A stretch of DNA of 64,000 nucleotides from Corynebacterium tuberculostearicum (GCF_016894265.1 NZ_CP069791.1:2294001-2358000), one strand, 5' to 3'. Positions 37,328 through 46,352 are shown, counted from the first letter of the stretch. The notes: generated by a model not told the origin, from the letters alone. Translations and numbers: made by a program.

Positions 37328-37990
37328 ATGGAACTACTCGCCCATCTTTTGCGTGCCGATGCCGCCTCCCCGCGGCTTACCGTATACAACGAGGCCACCG
37401 GCGCTCGCATGGATTTTTCTGCGCAAACGCTCGACAATTGGGTGGCCAAGATCGCCAATATGCTGGAAGAAGAGCTCGACTTAGAGGCGGATTCCACCAT
37501 CGCCATCGATCTTCCTTCCTCGTGGCAGGCGGCCGTCGTCGCCTTGGGTGCCCTTGCTGCTGGCCCTTCCTATAGCTTTGGCGAGGCTGCCGCGCTTGCC
37601 GACGTCGTCTTTACCTCCCCCTCCCGCTACTCGGCCGCCCACGAGCGCCAGCCGCAGGCCGACATTGTGCTCATTAGCGAGGACCCCTTTGGCCGCGGCG
37701 TCGTAGAGTCCGGCGGGGAGCTGCCCACCGGCGCCATCGATTTTGGTCCCACCGTGCGCTTCTACGGTGATCAGTACTTTGGCGAAACTCAACCACTGCC
37801 CCAGCTTGTCGATGCCCCCGCATCTGCCGAGCGCCTGCTTTCTACCGGCTGGTCCGATAATGAGTCTTTCTCCCGCGCCGTGCTCGAGCCCCTAGCCGCT
37901 GGTGGTTCCGCGGTCATCGTTGCCGGCATGTGCCCGGCCGAGCGCTTGGAGGAAATCGCCGCCAATGAGAAGGCCACCGCCCGCCTCTAA
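37328..37990 (+). CDS. TIGR03089 family protein
   Basis: 220 residues, resembling the N-terminal part of AMP-binding ligases but lacking the ATP-binding signature, as in the TIGR03089 family (Rv3268 in Mycobacterium, next to the LCP gene cpsA). The start M-E-L-L-A-H-L-L-R-A-D-A-A-S-P-R-L-T-V-Y-N and the D-F-S-A-Q-T-L-D-N-W-V-A-K-I-A-N-M-L segment are family features. It follows the LCP gene by 25 bp, so one transcript is likely. Function unknown. Confidence 0.9.
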   Translation: MELLAHLLRADAASPRLTVYNEATGARMDFSAQTLDNWVAKIANMLEEELDLEADSTIAIDLPSSWQAAVVALGALAAGPSYSFGEAAALADVVFTSPSRYSAAHERQPQADIVLISEDPFGRGVVESGGELPTGAIDFGPTVRFYGDQYFGETQPLPQLVDAPASAERLLSTGWSDNESFSRAVLEPLAAGGSAVIVAGMCPAERLEEIAANEKATARL

Positions 37991-38035
37991 TAGTTTCTGT
38001 ATGCAGGCTTGGCCCAGATACACTTAACCCTCGTT

Positions 38036-38773
38036 ATGTTTCTGGGAATCTCCGCGGACGTATGGTCCTCTCTCTTCATTGGCCTCCTCATCCTCGCTGG
38101 CACCATTACTCAGGGCACCATTGGTTTTGGCTTAGGCACCATTGCCACGCCCATTATCGCGCTCATTCGACCTGAGCTCGTGCCCACCCTCATTCTGCTG
38201 CTCGCACTGTGCATTTCCAGCTATACGCTCTCGCGCACCTTCCGCGAGACGTCCTGGCGCGTTGTGGGGATTTCTTCCCTCGCCCGCATTCCCGGTTCCC
38301 TGGTGGGCGCGTGGTCAATCGCCATCCTCTCTCCCGATGGGCTGTCCATCTTCATCGGTTGCGCCGTACTCCTTGCTATGACGCTATCCAGCTTGGGATG
38401 GAGCCCGCGCCCTACCACCGCCAATACGCTCATCGCCGGCGTAGCCTCCGGCATCCTGGGCACCTCGACTTCCATCGGCGGCCCGCCGATGGCGCTGATC
38501 ATGAAGCGCTTCGACCCAAACCGCACACGAGGCACCTTAGCGGGCACCTTTGTCCTCGGAACCTTAATCTCTCTTATAATTTTGGCGTTCAATGGGCAGA
38601 TCACCAGCACTCAGGTGACCGCCGCGGCGGCCTACTTCCCCCTTGTTGTCGTCGGCCTCATTGCCGCCAACTACCTCAACCGATTTATAGATAGGCACCT
38701 TCTCAACCGTATCGTCATCATCGTGGCCATCGCTGCGGCCCTTATGCTGATTCTCGAATCGGCCCTATTCTAG
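38036..38773 (+). CDS. TSUP-family permease (TauE/SafE type)
   Basis: 245 residues from ATG 38036 (M-F-L-G-I-S-A-D-V-W); a TTG at 38009 is the alternative. About eight helices and the duplicated motif (Q-G-T-I-G-F-G-L-G-T-I and G-I-L-G-T-S-T-S-I-G-G-P-P-M-A-L). TSUP proteins move sulfite, sulfoacetate or other small anions. It is only distantly similar to the CysZ-like permease at 24.8 kb, so not a recent copy. Last gene of the conserved envelope block on this side. Confidence 0.85.
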   Translation: MFLGISADVWSSLFIGLLILAGTITQGTIGFGLGTIATPIIALIRPELVPTLILLLALCISSYTLSRTFRETSWRVVGISSLARIPGSLVGAWSIAILSPDGLSIFIGCAVLLAMTLSSLGWSPRPTTANTLIAGVASGILGTSTSIGGPPMALIMKRFDPNRTRGTLAGTFVLGTLISLIILAFNGQITSTQVTAAAAYFPLVVVGLIAANYLNRFIDRHLLNRIVIIVAIAAALMLILESALF

Positions 38774-39275
38774 CCCCGGGCCCTACCCCTCAGCAGAAAA
38801 CCTCGGCAGGCTCCAGTTGCGAAACATGCCAACCTCTGCCATGTAAACGCCTATAACTTATGTCACGTAACATTCATAACAAAGCATTTTATACCCCTTC
38901 CCTACCCGCTTAAATGCAGCGCACGACGCATATTGTGACGTGACCACAACTTTTCGTCAGGCCCCTAAACCCCTCCCAGAGGCCACCCAAACACCCCCAG
39001 ATAGGGGCCCACTCCCTTCGTGTCGATTCTCTATTGTATAGACAATCATTTATCAATATTTTTTCACGCACTATCAGCCGTTTAGCGGGAACAAGCCCCA
39101 ATAAACAGCTTAGTCTATATAAAAAATACCCACCCGTCGGCGTGGCAAATATATAGACATCTAAGAGATGAATTAATTCTGTGCCTGTTTTAGCGTTTTC
39201 TCAGCGCAACATTGAGAGTTGCTGGATTTCATTCATAAGTTCATTCATTTTCTACCTGCCCAGGAGAAGTTATAT
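38774..39275. promoter_or_regulatory. AT-rich region upstream of the secreted 463-residue protein
   Basis: About 500 bp without a gene, clearly AT-richer than its surroundings towards 39275. It holds TGTGA-N6-CACAA at 38934-38949, one base short of the GlxR (CRP-type) consensus, and ATTGT-ATAG-ACAAT at 39033-39046. SD GGAG lies before the next ATG. No RNA gene is seen. Confidence 0.4.
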
Positions 39276-40667
39276 ATGTCGATTCGTCGTCGCATGACCG
39301 GCCTGACCGCCGGCCTCATCGTCGCCGGCACCGCATTCGCGGCACCGCTGGCTGGCGCAGCTACCCAGACCGAGTCCTACCCGGAGACCCCGGCCCTGAA
39401 CCCGGACCTGCCAATCATCCACACCACCCACGGTTCCGACCACATGAAGGCGAATATCCTGAACCCTCGCCCGGTATGTAACCCGTGGGAGGACCACCGC
39501 ACCGTGGTCTACAAGGTCTCCGACCGCTTCCTGCCGGCCGGCACCATCTCCACCACCAACCAGACCAAGAAGGACATCCCGCTGCAGCAGGATCTGTCCA
39601 AGTCTCAGTCCATCTCCCTTTCCGTCAACGGTGACCGCACCGAGACCACGTCCATGAACCTGGGCGGCAAGGGCTCCAAGAAGGGCGCTGAAGGCTCCTT
39701 CGGCATTTCTCACGAGATCGCTACCAAGATTGGTGCTAGCGCTTCCTACTCCCTGTCTTGGGATGCTGGCCAGTCCATCGGACCTTACGACGTTCCGCCA
39801 AACCACACCGGCGAGGCTACCTACGGCTTCCGCGTGCTGAACATGACTGGCACCCAGCAGTACTGCAAGCCAAACGGCACCTGGTCCACTCCGACCGCTT
39901 GGAACGCTATGCAGCCGGTAAAGAACGAGGTTCGCGTCAAGCTGTACGATAAGCTGTCTGACTCCTACGCTCCCAACAAGGACGCTCAGAACACCACCGA
40001 CGTCAATGACCCGAAGGTCGTTGAAGAGGACAAGAACCTCGAGGCTGACGCAGAGGTAGTCAAGGAGTCCGAGGGCAACGCCAAGGAAGCAACCGAGAAG
40101 GTCTCTGAAGCAGAGGGCAAGAACGAAGAGGCTGCTGACAAGAAGAAGCAGGAAGAGGTTGACGCCAAGGAAGACAAGAAGGACTCCAAGCACAAGCTCG
40201 ACCTCGAGCCTTACCTGACCGTTTCCGGCGCTAAGCACGCTGGCTTCGCAGGCACCGTTGCTCTGCGCGCCAAGAACGTTGGCTCCGAGCGCTACTACGG
40301 CGAGTTCCCAGCTACCCAGTTCCGCGTGGACGTGAAGACCGCTAAGGGCCCGAAGGGCGTTGACCGCCTCATCACCCCGCGCTCCTCCAACGGCGCTCAC
40401 ATCCGTGACCTGGGCTTCAACGAGAAGACCTCCACTCGCTCCTTCGAGGTAACCCTGGCTAACCCGATTAACGCTGGCGAAGAGGCCCGCATCGCTAACC
40501 TGGACTTCGGCGACGGCAACACCAAGGAAGGCCGCCTCATCAACAACATCGAGGTAACCCAGACCTCCCGCATCAAGGGTGATGACTCCAAGCACAACGA
40601 CCAGAACGTTGACTCCCGCGAGCACACCCTGAATGACTTTGGCAAGAAGAACGAGGGCCTGTTCTAA
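39276..40667 (+). CDS. Secreted three-part protein with beta-rich modules and charged linker
   Basis: 463 residues from ATG 39276, SD GGAG. Sec signal peptide about 1-29 (cut near A-G-A-A). Region 60-230 is rich in Ser/Thr beta strands: two amphipathic alternating stretches (about 105-130 and 140-165) joined by G-G-K-G-S-K-K-G-A-E-G, then Y-D-V-P-P-N-H-T-G-E, a layout like the insertion hairpin of aerolysin-type pore formers; this is inference. Cys68 and Cys197 could form a disulfide. Residues about 240-308 are an Asp/Glu/Lys helical linker; 309-440 is a second beta domain. Codons are strongly biased (Leu mostly CTG, Lys AAG), suggesting high expression. No family recognised with certainty. 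Confidence 0.85.
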   Translation: MSIRRRMTGLTAGLIVAGTAFAAPLAGAATQTESYPETPALNPDLPIIHTTHGSDHMKANILNPRPVCNPWEDHRTVVYKVSDRFLPAGTISTTNQTKKDIPLQQDLSKSQSISLSVNGDRTETTSMNLGGKGSKKGAEGSFGISHEIATKIGASASYSLSWDAGQSIGPYDVPPNHTGEATYGFRVLNMTGTQQYCKPNGTWSTPTAWNAMQPVKNEVRVKLYDKLSDSYAPNKDAQNTTDVNDPKVVEEDKNLEADAEVVKESEGNAKEATEKVSEAEGKNEEAADKKKQEEVDAKEDKKDSKHKLDLEPYLTVSGAKHAGFAGTVALRAKNVGSERYYGEFPATQFRVDVKTAKGPKGVDRLITPRSSNGAHIRDLGFNEKTSTRSFEVTLANPINAGEEARIANLDFGDGNTKEGRLINNIEVTQTSRIKGDDSKHNDQNVDSREHTLNDFGKKNEGLF

Positions 40668-40717
40668 GAATACCCTACTTCTGCCCTAGGAAAATAGTTT
40701 CCTAGCCAGTCACTCCC

Positions 40718-40760
40718 AGAAGGCCGCTGCATCATCAAACGGTGCGGCGGCCTTCTTTCT
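40718..40760 (+). terminator. Intrinsic terminator after the secreted protein
   Basis: AGAAGGCCGC (40718-40727) pairs with GCGGCCTTCT (40747-40756), then TTCTT. A smaller perfect hairpin CTAGGAAA/TTTCCTAG lies just before at 40686-40705. Confidence 0.8.
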
Positions 40761-40798
40761 TACCCTCGCCTACCCATACACGTCATTACTCCGCTTCA

Positions 40799-40978
40799 GA
40801 TGTTCCCACCGTGGTCGTGGACGAGCACCCAGAGATTGAAGAGCTCTTCGCTCCCCTTTCGCAGTTGCTTACCGACGAAAAGATGCAGGAACTCAACGCC
40901 CGCGTCGACGTCGATGGCGAAGACTACATCACCGTGGCGCTAGATTTCTTGAAGGAAGAAAACCTGATCGCGGACTAG
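40799..40978 (+). pseudogene. Remnant of an osmoprotectant (QAT) ABC substrate-binding protein, C-terminal end only
   Basis: About 59 codons encode D-V-P-T-V-V-V-D-E-H-P-E-I-E-E-L-F, then L-T-D-E-K-M-Q-E-L-N-A-R-V-D-V-D-G and finally D-F-L-K-E-E-N-L-I. This is the closing segment of ProX/OpuCC-type binding proteins (pattern LTxExLxELNxxVDVDGxxPxxVAxxFL). Everything before it is missing: upstream is the terminator of the preceding gene. The frame is intact to its stop and is followed by its own terminator, so it looks like the leftover 3' end of a deleted gene. Confidence 0.7.
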
Positions 40979-41002
40979 CTGCGGCACCTTAACAAGATTC
41001 CC

Positions 41003-41038
41003 AAAGACCGTTGCACCACCCTCGGTGCGGCGGTCTTT
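41003..41038 (+). terminator. Intrinsic terminator after the binding-protein remnant
   Basis: AAAGACCG (41003-41010) and CGGTCTTT (41031-41038) with inner GCACC/GGTGC. Confidence 0.8.
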
Positions 41039-41139
41039 AACATTTATTTAACTTAGATCACAAATTTGCTTTCGTTCACCAGAACCTTCAGATAGATTGT
41101 GTATGTTACCCCATTCACAAACACTGGAGGATGAATTCT

Positions 41140-42456
41140 ATGTCTCACACGACTGCGAATGCGCCCGCTTCACCAGCCAGCCCACCCACCACTGGCGGTG
41201 CAGGTACTTCACCCAGCGGCCAGGTGACCACTAATAAGGCCGTCAATAGCCAATGGACCATCACGCTCTTCGGCACCGCCGTGGGTGCAGGCATCCTCTT
41301 CCTGCCGATTTCGGCCGGCAGCTTCGGCTTCATCCCGCTACTGGTGGCTACCCTGCTCATCTTCCCAATGACCTACCTGGCCCACCGCGCGTTTTCTTGG
41401 ATCATCAGCTATTCCCCGCTACACGGCGAAGATGTCCTCGCGGTACTCACTCACTTCTTCGGCCGCGGCAATGGCATCATCCTGGCAATCATCTACTGGT
41501 TCACCATCTTCCCGGTGGTGCTCATCTACGGCGTATCGATTACGAATACGGTCGATAGCTTCATCGTCAACCAGCTGGGCGGCCCGGAAATCTCCCGCTA
41601 CATCCTGGCGCCACTGTGCGTGGGCCTCATGACACTCGCGCTCGCCTTTGGCAACGCCATCATGCTCAAGATTGCCCAGTTCGTGGTCTACCCGCTCATC
41701 GTGGCGCTCGCAGCGGTATCGCTCTACCTCATCCCGCAATGGGACTTGGGCTCCTTCCTGGAAGCCGGCGACCACAGCGCCGGCGGCGTCCTCAAGGCCA
41801 TCATCCTCATCCTTCCAGTATTGGTCTTCTCCTTCTCCTTCGTTGCCGCCATCTCCCAGTTCTCCCTGGGCATGGAGAAGGAATACGGCGCGGACCACCA
41901 CGCGCAGTCCGATAAAGTCATCCGCAACTCCGCCATCCTGCTGACCATCTTCACCATGTTCTTCGTCTGGTCCTGCGCCCTGGCCATGGGCGCGGACGGC
42001 ATGCAGGAGGCTAATGACAAGAACCTGCCGGTACTCTCCTACTTCGCCAACGAAACCGGCACCCAGTTTATGGCCTACATGGCGCCCATTGTCGTTATTT
42101 GCGCGGTGGCCTCCTCCTACTTCGGCCACGCCCTTGGCACCATCGAGGGCACCCAGTACCTCTTCAACCTGGGCGCGCCAAAGGCCACGAAGAAGATGTC
42201 TACGCGCACGCTCGACCTGTGGACCTACCTCTTCATCTTTGTTTCAACCTCCCTGGTAGGTATTTTCAACCCCTCCATCCTGGATATGATTTCCGTCGTG
42301 GGCGGTGTCTTCTTCGCCTTCATGACCTACCTGCTACCCATCTGGGTCATCTACCGCGTGGAGGCACTGGCACGGTTCCGGGGCAACAAGACCAACTTCT
42401 TCGTGGCGATCATGGGTCTTATCGTGCTCTTCGCCACCATCTGGGGAATGTTCTAA
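41140..42456 (+). CDS. Amino-acid permease, HAAAP/SdaC-type (serine or threonine)
   Basis: 438 residues from ATG 41140 with SD GGAGG 9 bases before (the ATG at 41131 is too close to the SD). About eleven membrane helices; the start W-T-I-T-L-F-G-T-A-V-G-A-G-I-L-F-L-P-I is the hydroxy/aromatic amino acid permease signature, and the middle F-V-A-A-I-S-Q-F-S segment fits SdaC/TdcC rather than tryptophan permeases. Probably imports serine/threonine with protons. A ThrE-type exporter lies 3 kb away. Confidence 0.87.
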   Translation: MSHTTANAPASPASPPTTGGAGTSPSGQVTTNKAVNSQWTITLFGTAVGAGILFLPISAGSFGFIPLLVATLLIFPMTYLAHRAFSWIISYSPLHGEDVLAVLTHFFGRGNGIILAIIYWFTIFPVVLIYGVSITNTVDSFIVNQLGGPEISRYILAPLCVGLMTLALAFGNAIMLKIAQFVVYPLIVALAAVSLYLIPQWDLGSFLEAGDHSAGGVLKAIILILPVLVFSFSFVAAISQFSLGMEKEYGADHHAQSDKVIRNSAILLTIFTMFFVWSCALAMGADGMQEANDKNLPVLSYFANETGTQFMAYMAPIVVICAVASSYFGHALGTIEGTQYLFNLGAPKATKKMSTRTLDLWTYLFIFVSTSLVGIFNPSILDMISVVGGVFFAFMTYLLPIWVIYRVEALARFRGNKTNFFVAIMGLIVLFATIWGMF

Positions 42457-42516
42457 TAATTCCACAAAAACATGGTTCGACAAGGCCTTTTCCTCTCTGG
42501 CAGGGTGGGAGACATC

Positions 42517-42807
42517 ATGTCAGAACAGGAAAAGGATCCCGACCTAAAGATTAAGCTCGGGCAGAACAACGAAATCAAAATTAAAAACAAGTACGAGACG
42601 TTTTCCATCGCCAATGACATCGCCATCTCTGTGGTCTTCATCCTTGGCTCAGTGCTGACACTGGCCGGCATGTCAATGGTCGCCACCGTCTTCTACCTTC
42701 TCGGCAGCCTGGGCATGGCAGCCCGCCCAGCTATCCGCTTGAAGCGGCGCACGCACCTGCAACGCATTGGAGCGGATGCCAATACCGCCGAAAGCTACGA
42801 CTACTAG
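42517..42807 (+). CDS. YrhK-domain small membrane protein
   Basis: 96 residues from ATG 42517, SD GGGAG. A polar N-terminus (D-L-K-I-K-L-G-Q-N-N-E-I-K-I-K-N-K-Y-E) precedes two membrane helices (about 35-55 and 58-75) and R-P-A-I-R-L-K-R-R-T-H-L. The pattern N-x-Y-E-x-x-S-I-x-N-D-I plus G-S-x-x-x-x-x-R-P-x-I-R is that of YrhK-like proteins, function unknown. It follows the permease by 60 bp and precedes small RNA copy 1. Confidence 0.75.
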   Translation: MSEQEKDPDLKIKLGQNNEIKIKNKYETFSIANDIAISVVFILGSVLTLAGMSMVATVFYLLGSLGMAARPAIRLKRRTHLQRIGADANTAESYDY

Positions 42808-42909
42808 GCGCAATGGGCAGACGCGGCTAACAGTAAACTTTCAGCAACTCGCAGCGACCTATCAGGCGCAACCCATTGCAGTAGCAGCCCCGTACCCCAT
42901 ACTTAAATC

Positions 42910-43058
42910 ATGCGTTTGAGAGAGCGCATACGAGAGAGATAGAGAGAACCCCTCAGTTTCCAGAGGGCGGCTTTAAGCCGATACATGGGAACACCTTGTA
43001 GAGAGAGACGCCTGCGGCCCTCGGCTCCTTTTAGGTTCCGAGGGCCGCAGGCGTTTTA
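42910..43058 (+). ncRNA. Small RNA, family copy 1, with own terminator
   Basis: About 150 bases after a CCCCATACT promoter-like box. Order: hairpin P1 ATGCGTT/AGCGCAT (42910-42929); unpaired AGAGAGATAGAGAGAACC; P2 CCCTC/GAGGG (42950-42967) with loop AGTTTCCA; P3 CGGCT/AGCCG (42968-42980); P4 ACATGG/CCTTGT (one mismatch, 42983-42999) whose GGGAAC can pair with GTTTCC of the P2 loop; then a 16-bp terminator stem (43009-43024 with 43038-43053) and TTTTA. No ORF. It follows the yrhK gene, so it may also come from that 3' end. Confidence 0.75.
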
Positions 43059-43073
43059 CACGGCTCCACGGTA

Positions 43074-44393
43074 CTACTCGTGCAGCTTATTTTTCTTCGA
43101 TGCGAAGAGAACTGCGATGCCGGTCACCAGCGCCGCGGCCACCAAATAGAAGGCGGGGGCGAGCTGCAGGCCCGTGACGTCAATAAGCCACGTGGCAATC
43201 ATCGGTGCGGTACCGCCAAATACAGCGTTGGCGGTATTAAACGTCAACGCGAAACCGGACAGGCGCACGTGGGTGGGGAATTGTTCGGAAAGGAAGGAGG
43301 GCAGGACGCCGTCGTTAAGCGCCAGCACGCCGCCCAAGCAGACCTGAATGATAATGACAAGGAAGAGCCCGGCGCCATCGAGAAGCATGAAGGCCGGAAT
43401 GATGGTCGCGCCCATGAAGGCGGCCGCGCACAGCATCGTCGTGCGGCGACCAAGACGGTCCGAAAGCATGCCGGTGAGCAGGGCAAAGCCCACATAGAAT
43501 GCGGACGCCACCGAGGACGCGATAAATGCCGGCGTCGCGACCATGCCCAACTCCTCCGACAGGTAAGTGGGCAGGTAAGTCAAAATGACGTAGAAGCCAA
43601 TGGCGTTGAGCACCGCGCCCGCAAAGGCAATGGCTAGGGCCTTGGGGTACTTCAGAACCTCGCGCAGCGGGGACTCCTCCGGCTCATCCTGGTCCTCAAA
43701 GTGGGAGGACTCTTCCGTGTTGCGGCGAATCCACAGGCCGTATAGACCCAAAGGCAGCGCAATCAGGAATGGCACACGCCAACCCCAGGAATCCAGGGCG
43801 GTATCATCAAGGACTCCAGTCAGCAGCGCCGCAATGAGCGAGCCCAAGAGCAAGCCCGAGGCCGTCGCGGAGGGCACCACCGCCGAATAGATGCCACGCT
43901 TGCCGGCTGGGGCAATCTCAGCCAGGTGCGTGGCCGCGCCCGCATACTCGCCGGCTGCGGAAAAGCCCTGCACCATGCGGCACAGCAATAGCAAGATGGA
44001 GGCGGCAAAGCCTATGGTGGAATAGCCCGGCAGGAAACCGATGCACGCAGTTGCCACCGACATCATCACAATAGACACCGTCAGCGTATGGATGCGCCCG
44101 TATTTATCACCAAAGTGACCCCACACGATGCCGCCCAAGGGCCGCACTAGGAACGACAACGCGAAGAGCGCAAACGTCATAATCAGCGCGCGGCGGCCTT
44201 CCATCTCCGGAAAGAACACACGGGAGATAATCGCGGACATATAGATATAGGCCGCATAGTCGAACCACTCGATGAAGGTGCCAATAAACGCCGCCTTAAT
44301 GGCCGAGCGATGCTGGCGCCTGGTTTCTTCCGCATCCTCTACCTGCGCCGGCACAACGTCCTTGGCTGGGGGTTGGGCTGTGAGAGGAGACAT
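43074..44393 (-). CDS. MFS transporter, metabolite:H+ symporter (MHS) family
   Basis: 439 residues, SD GAGG 8 bases before ATG 44393. Twelve helices; MHS features are the N-terminal F-I-G-T-F-I-E-W-F-D-Y-A-A-Y and the loop 2-3 motif G-H-F-G-D-K-Y-G-R (about 93-101), and S-D-R-L-G-R-R between helices 8 and 9. Relatives carry proline/betaine, shikimate, citrate or alpha-ketoglutarate; the substrate here cannot be told. Bounded on both sides by small RNA copies 1 and 2. Confidence 0.9.
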   Translation of the reverse strand: MSPLTAQPPAKDVVPAQVEDAEETRRQHRSAIKAAFIGTFIEWFDYAAYIYMSAIISRVFFPEMEGRRALIMTFALFALSFLVRPLGGIVWGHFGDKYGRIHTLTVSIVMMSVATACIGFLPGYSTIGFAASILLLLCRMVQGFSAAGEYAGAATHLAEIAPAGKRGIYSAVVPSATASGLLLGSLIAALLTGVLDDTALDSWGWRVPFLIALPLGLYGLWIRRNTEESSHFEDQDEPEESPLREVLKYPKALAIAFAGAVLNAIGFYVILTYLPTYLSEELGMVATPAFIASSVASAFYVGFALLTGMLSDRLGRRTTMLCAAAFMGATIIPAFMLLDGAGLFLVIIIQVCLGGVLALNDGVLPSFLSEQFPTHVRLSGFALTFNTANAVFGGTAPMIATWLIDVTGLQLAPAFYLVAAALVTGIAVLFASKKNKLHE

Positions 44394-44630
44394 GCTCCTC
44401 ACCTCGATTCTGTAGCTCTACAAGCAGGTGAAACGGCGCAGCCTGACTGCGCGCATATCTTCCACCCTACAGAAACAAACTATGTTCTACGTCACTTTCA
44501 CGCGCCAATGTTGCACATCTCCACCCCAGTCCTGCTTTCCGACGCCCTCCCCACCCCATTCCCAGCCACTAACAGCAACCCAACAGCCGGACCCCATGGC
44601 CGCTACAGCCCAGTGCCCCATACTGAGATT

Positions 44631-44770
44631 GTGCGTTTGAGAGAGCGCATATGAGAGAGATAGAGAGAACCCCTGCAGTTTCCACAGGGCGGCAGATGCC
44701 GATACATGGAAACGACATGAGAGACGCCCGTGGCCTCCAGCTCCGAAAGGAACTGGGGCCACGGGCGTTT
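44631..44770 (+). ncRNA. Small RNA, family copy 2, with own terminator
   Basis: About 140 bases, same architecture as copy 1: P1 GTGCGTT/AGCGCAT (44631-44650), the same purine 18-mer, P2 CCCTG/CAGGG (44671-44689) with loop CAGTTTCCA, P3 CGGC/GCCG (44690-44701), P4 CATG/CATG (44705-44719) with GGAAAC able to pair with GTTTCC, then a different terminator stem (44725-44767) and TTT. P2 shows a compensatory C-G to G-C change against copy 1. Preceded by the same CCCCATACT box. It is divergent from the MHS gene, so it needs its own promoter. The rest of 44394-44790 shows no gene. Confidence 0.78.
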
Positions 44771-44790
44771 CCCTAGCTAGAGTCTAGGCA

Positions 44791-46101
44791 TCATGCGGAA
44801 GAAGGCCGTTGCGGAAGCTTTTTATCAAAATCAATTAGGCGACCAAAGGCCCAATCCTTATCAGTAAGCAAGCGAGAAAACACCAAACCGGCACCAATAG
44901 ATCCAACTACCATCATTCCAGTTGCCACATTGGCCAACGCTTGATCCATCTGACCATCGTTCAAATAAAACACCGCCCGGAACATTGTCACCCCTGGGAT
45001 CATAATCACCGCGGCCGGAACGGTGGTTGTAATACGAGGAAGACGCGCCCTTTTAGAAGCTACTGCCCCCAGCAACCCGATGATTAATCCACCCACAAAG
45101 GCTGCAAAGAAAATGGTTGTTCCCGCGTGAATTAGAATCAAACGAAGCTCATTTGCCACGGTTCCAACGCACGCCGCTACTAAGACCATGCGGCGAGAAG
45201 AGTTAAAAAGAAAAGCAAACCCAGCAATGCCCAGAAAACTTGCCAGCGGCGCCAACAGAAACCATTGCATATCCTGCGCAGGTGCAGGTGGGTCAGGACT
45301 AAGTTTTGTCAGCCAGCTAACCATAGAGACCGTGAAAGCCGCCGTGAATATGACGGTAAAGGCGTACCCCAATCTGACAATCCCCGCATCAAGATCAAAT
45401 CGCGCTATGTCGATCAAAGCAGAGAAAAGTGGAAACCCGGGAATCAGGAATAAAACGGCCGCCACAAAACCCGAGGACAGTTCACTGGGTTCCACCGAGC
45501 CTATAGCCCCGAAAAATTCCGTCAACAAGAAGAAAACTATGCTTGCCGTCGCACCACCAGCAATCACTCCTCCAATTTGATGAACGTGACGGTGGAGAAC
45601 TGTATAACGAACAAACTGGCCTGCAAACGCCGCCAAAGCAACCAACCCCACTGCTTCCAGCGGGAAAAAATTAAGATACGCAAACGCCGCACATGCGATC
45701 GCGGCAGCGAAAGAAAGAGTTAGACCGCCCCAGCGCTTTTTGACATTATGCTCGATAGTATCCAGCATCGCCGCTAATTCCTGAGCGGTGATCCCTGCGT
45801 AGAGGCGATTGTGGGTTAAATCTTCCAAGGCTTCAATCCGAGAGGCATCAACTGCAGGCGAATGTTGCCGAGCAATGACCGTCCGGAAGTATTCGCCGCG
45901 GTGAAACGTACAGGTAATCTGCGTCAGACCCACTGTGGCATCTAGATGGTCAAACCCCAATGCTCGCGCACTCCGTTTCATCCCTCTAAGTACGCGATAA
46001 CCAGAGGTGCCGGCACCCATTAGGAGCATTCCCACCCGCAATACAACGTCCGCCTCGACACCCATTTGCCGATGCATCTCTGGATCAAATTGTTGTGCCA
46101 T
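44791..46101 (-). CDS. Threonine/serine exporter family protein (ThrE-like)
   Basis: 436 residues from ATG 46101, SD GAGG 7 bases before. Cytoplasmic N-terminal DUF1212-type domain (about 1-135: L-L-M-G-A-G-T-S-G-Y-R-V and T-F-H-R-G-E-Y) and about ten membrane helices including a second ThrE_2-like half, as in C. glutamicum ThrE, but with a shorter tail. Codons and composition are AT-richer than in the neighbours, which hints at acquisition. Export of threonine, serine or a related solute is inferred. Confidence 0.85.
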   Translation of the reverse strand: MAQQFDPEMHRQMGVEADVVLRVGMLLMGAGTSGYRVLRGMKRSARALGFDHLDATVGLTQITCTFHRGEYFRTVIARQHSPAVDASRIEALEDLTHNRLYAGITAQELAAMLDTIEHNVKKRWGGLTLSFAAAIACAAFAYLNFFPLEAVGLVALAAFAGQFVRYTVLHRHVHQIGGVIAGGATASIVFFLLTEFFGAIGSVEPSELSSGFVAAVLFLIPGFPLFSALIDIARFDLDAGIVRLGYAFTVIFTAAFTVSMVSWLTKLSPDPPAPAQDMQWFLLAPLASFLGIAGFAFLFNSSRRMVLVAACVGTVANELRLILIHAGTTIFFAAFVGGLIIGLLGAVASKRARLPRITTTVPAAVIMIPGVTMFRAVFYLNDGQMDQALANVATGMMVVGSIGAGLVFSRLLTDKDWAFGRLIDFDKKLPQRPSSA

Positions 46102-46352
46102 CTCTCCTCCTCTGACACTGCTCCTGGCGCACAATTAAAGACTTGTCGACCCCAACCCGATAGCGCGCTTGTAGTTTTCCTAGAATCTTACGCAAAAGAA
46201 GCCTCTTGTGAATCAGGCTCATCGATCCAAAAGCCTCCACCTTGATACCCGTAAGTTGATTGAGCTATTTTTTATCCTCTGCCAAATGATTGCCACTATA
46301 TTCACAGGCAAATACCAGACCTATGGCAGCCTAGCGCGTTATCTTTAATTTA

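Noticed and set aside
42910-43058. Small RNA copy 1 as a riboswitch for the MHS transporter
   Set aside because: The RNA is on the plus strand and the transporter is convergent on the minus strand, so it cannot be its leader.
42910-44770. Match of the RNAs to the actinobacterial 6C RNA
   Set aside because: 6C RNA has two stem-loops with six or more C in the loops; these loops contain AGTTTCC and GGAAAC instead.
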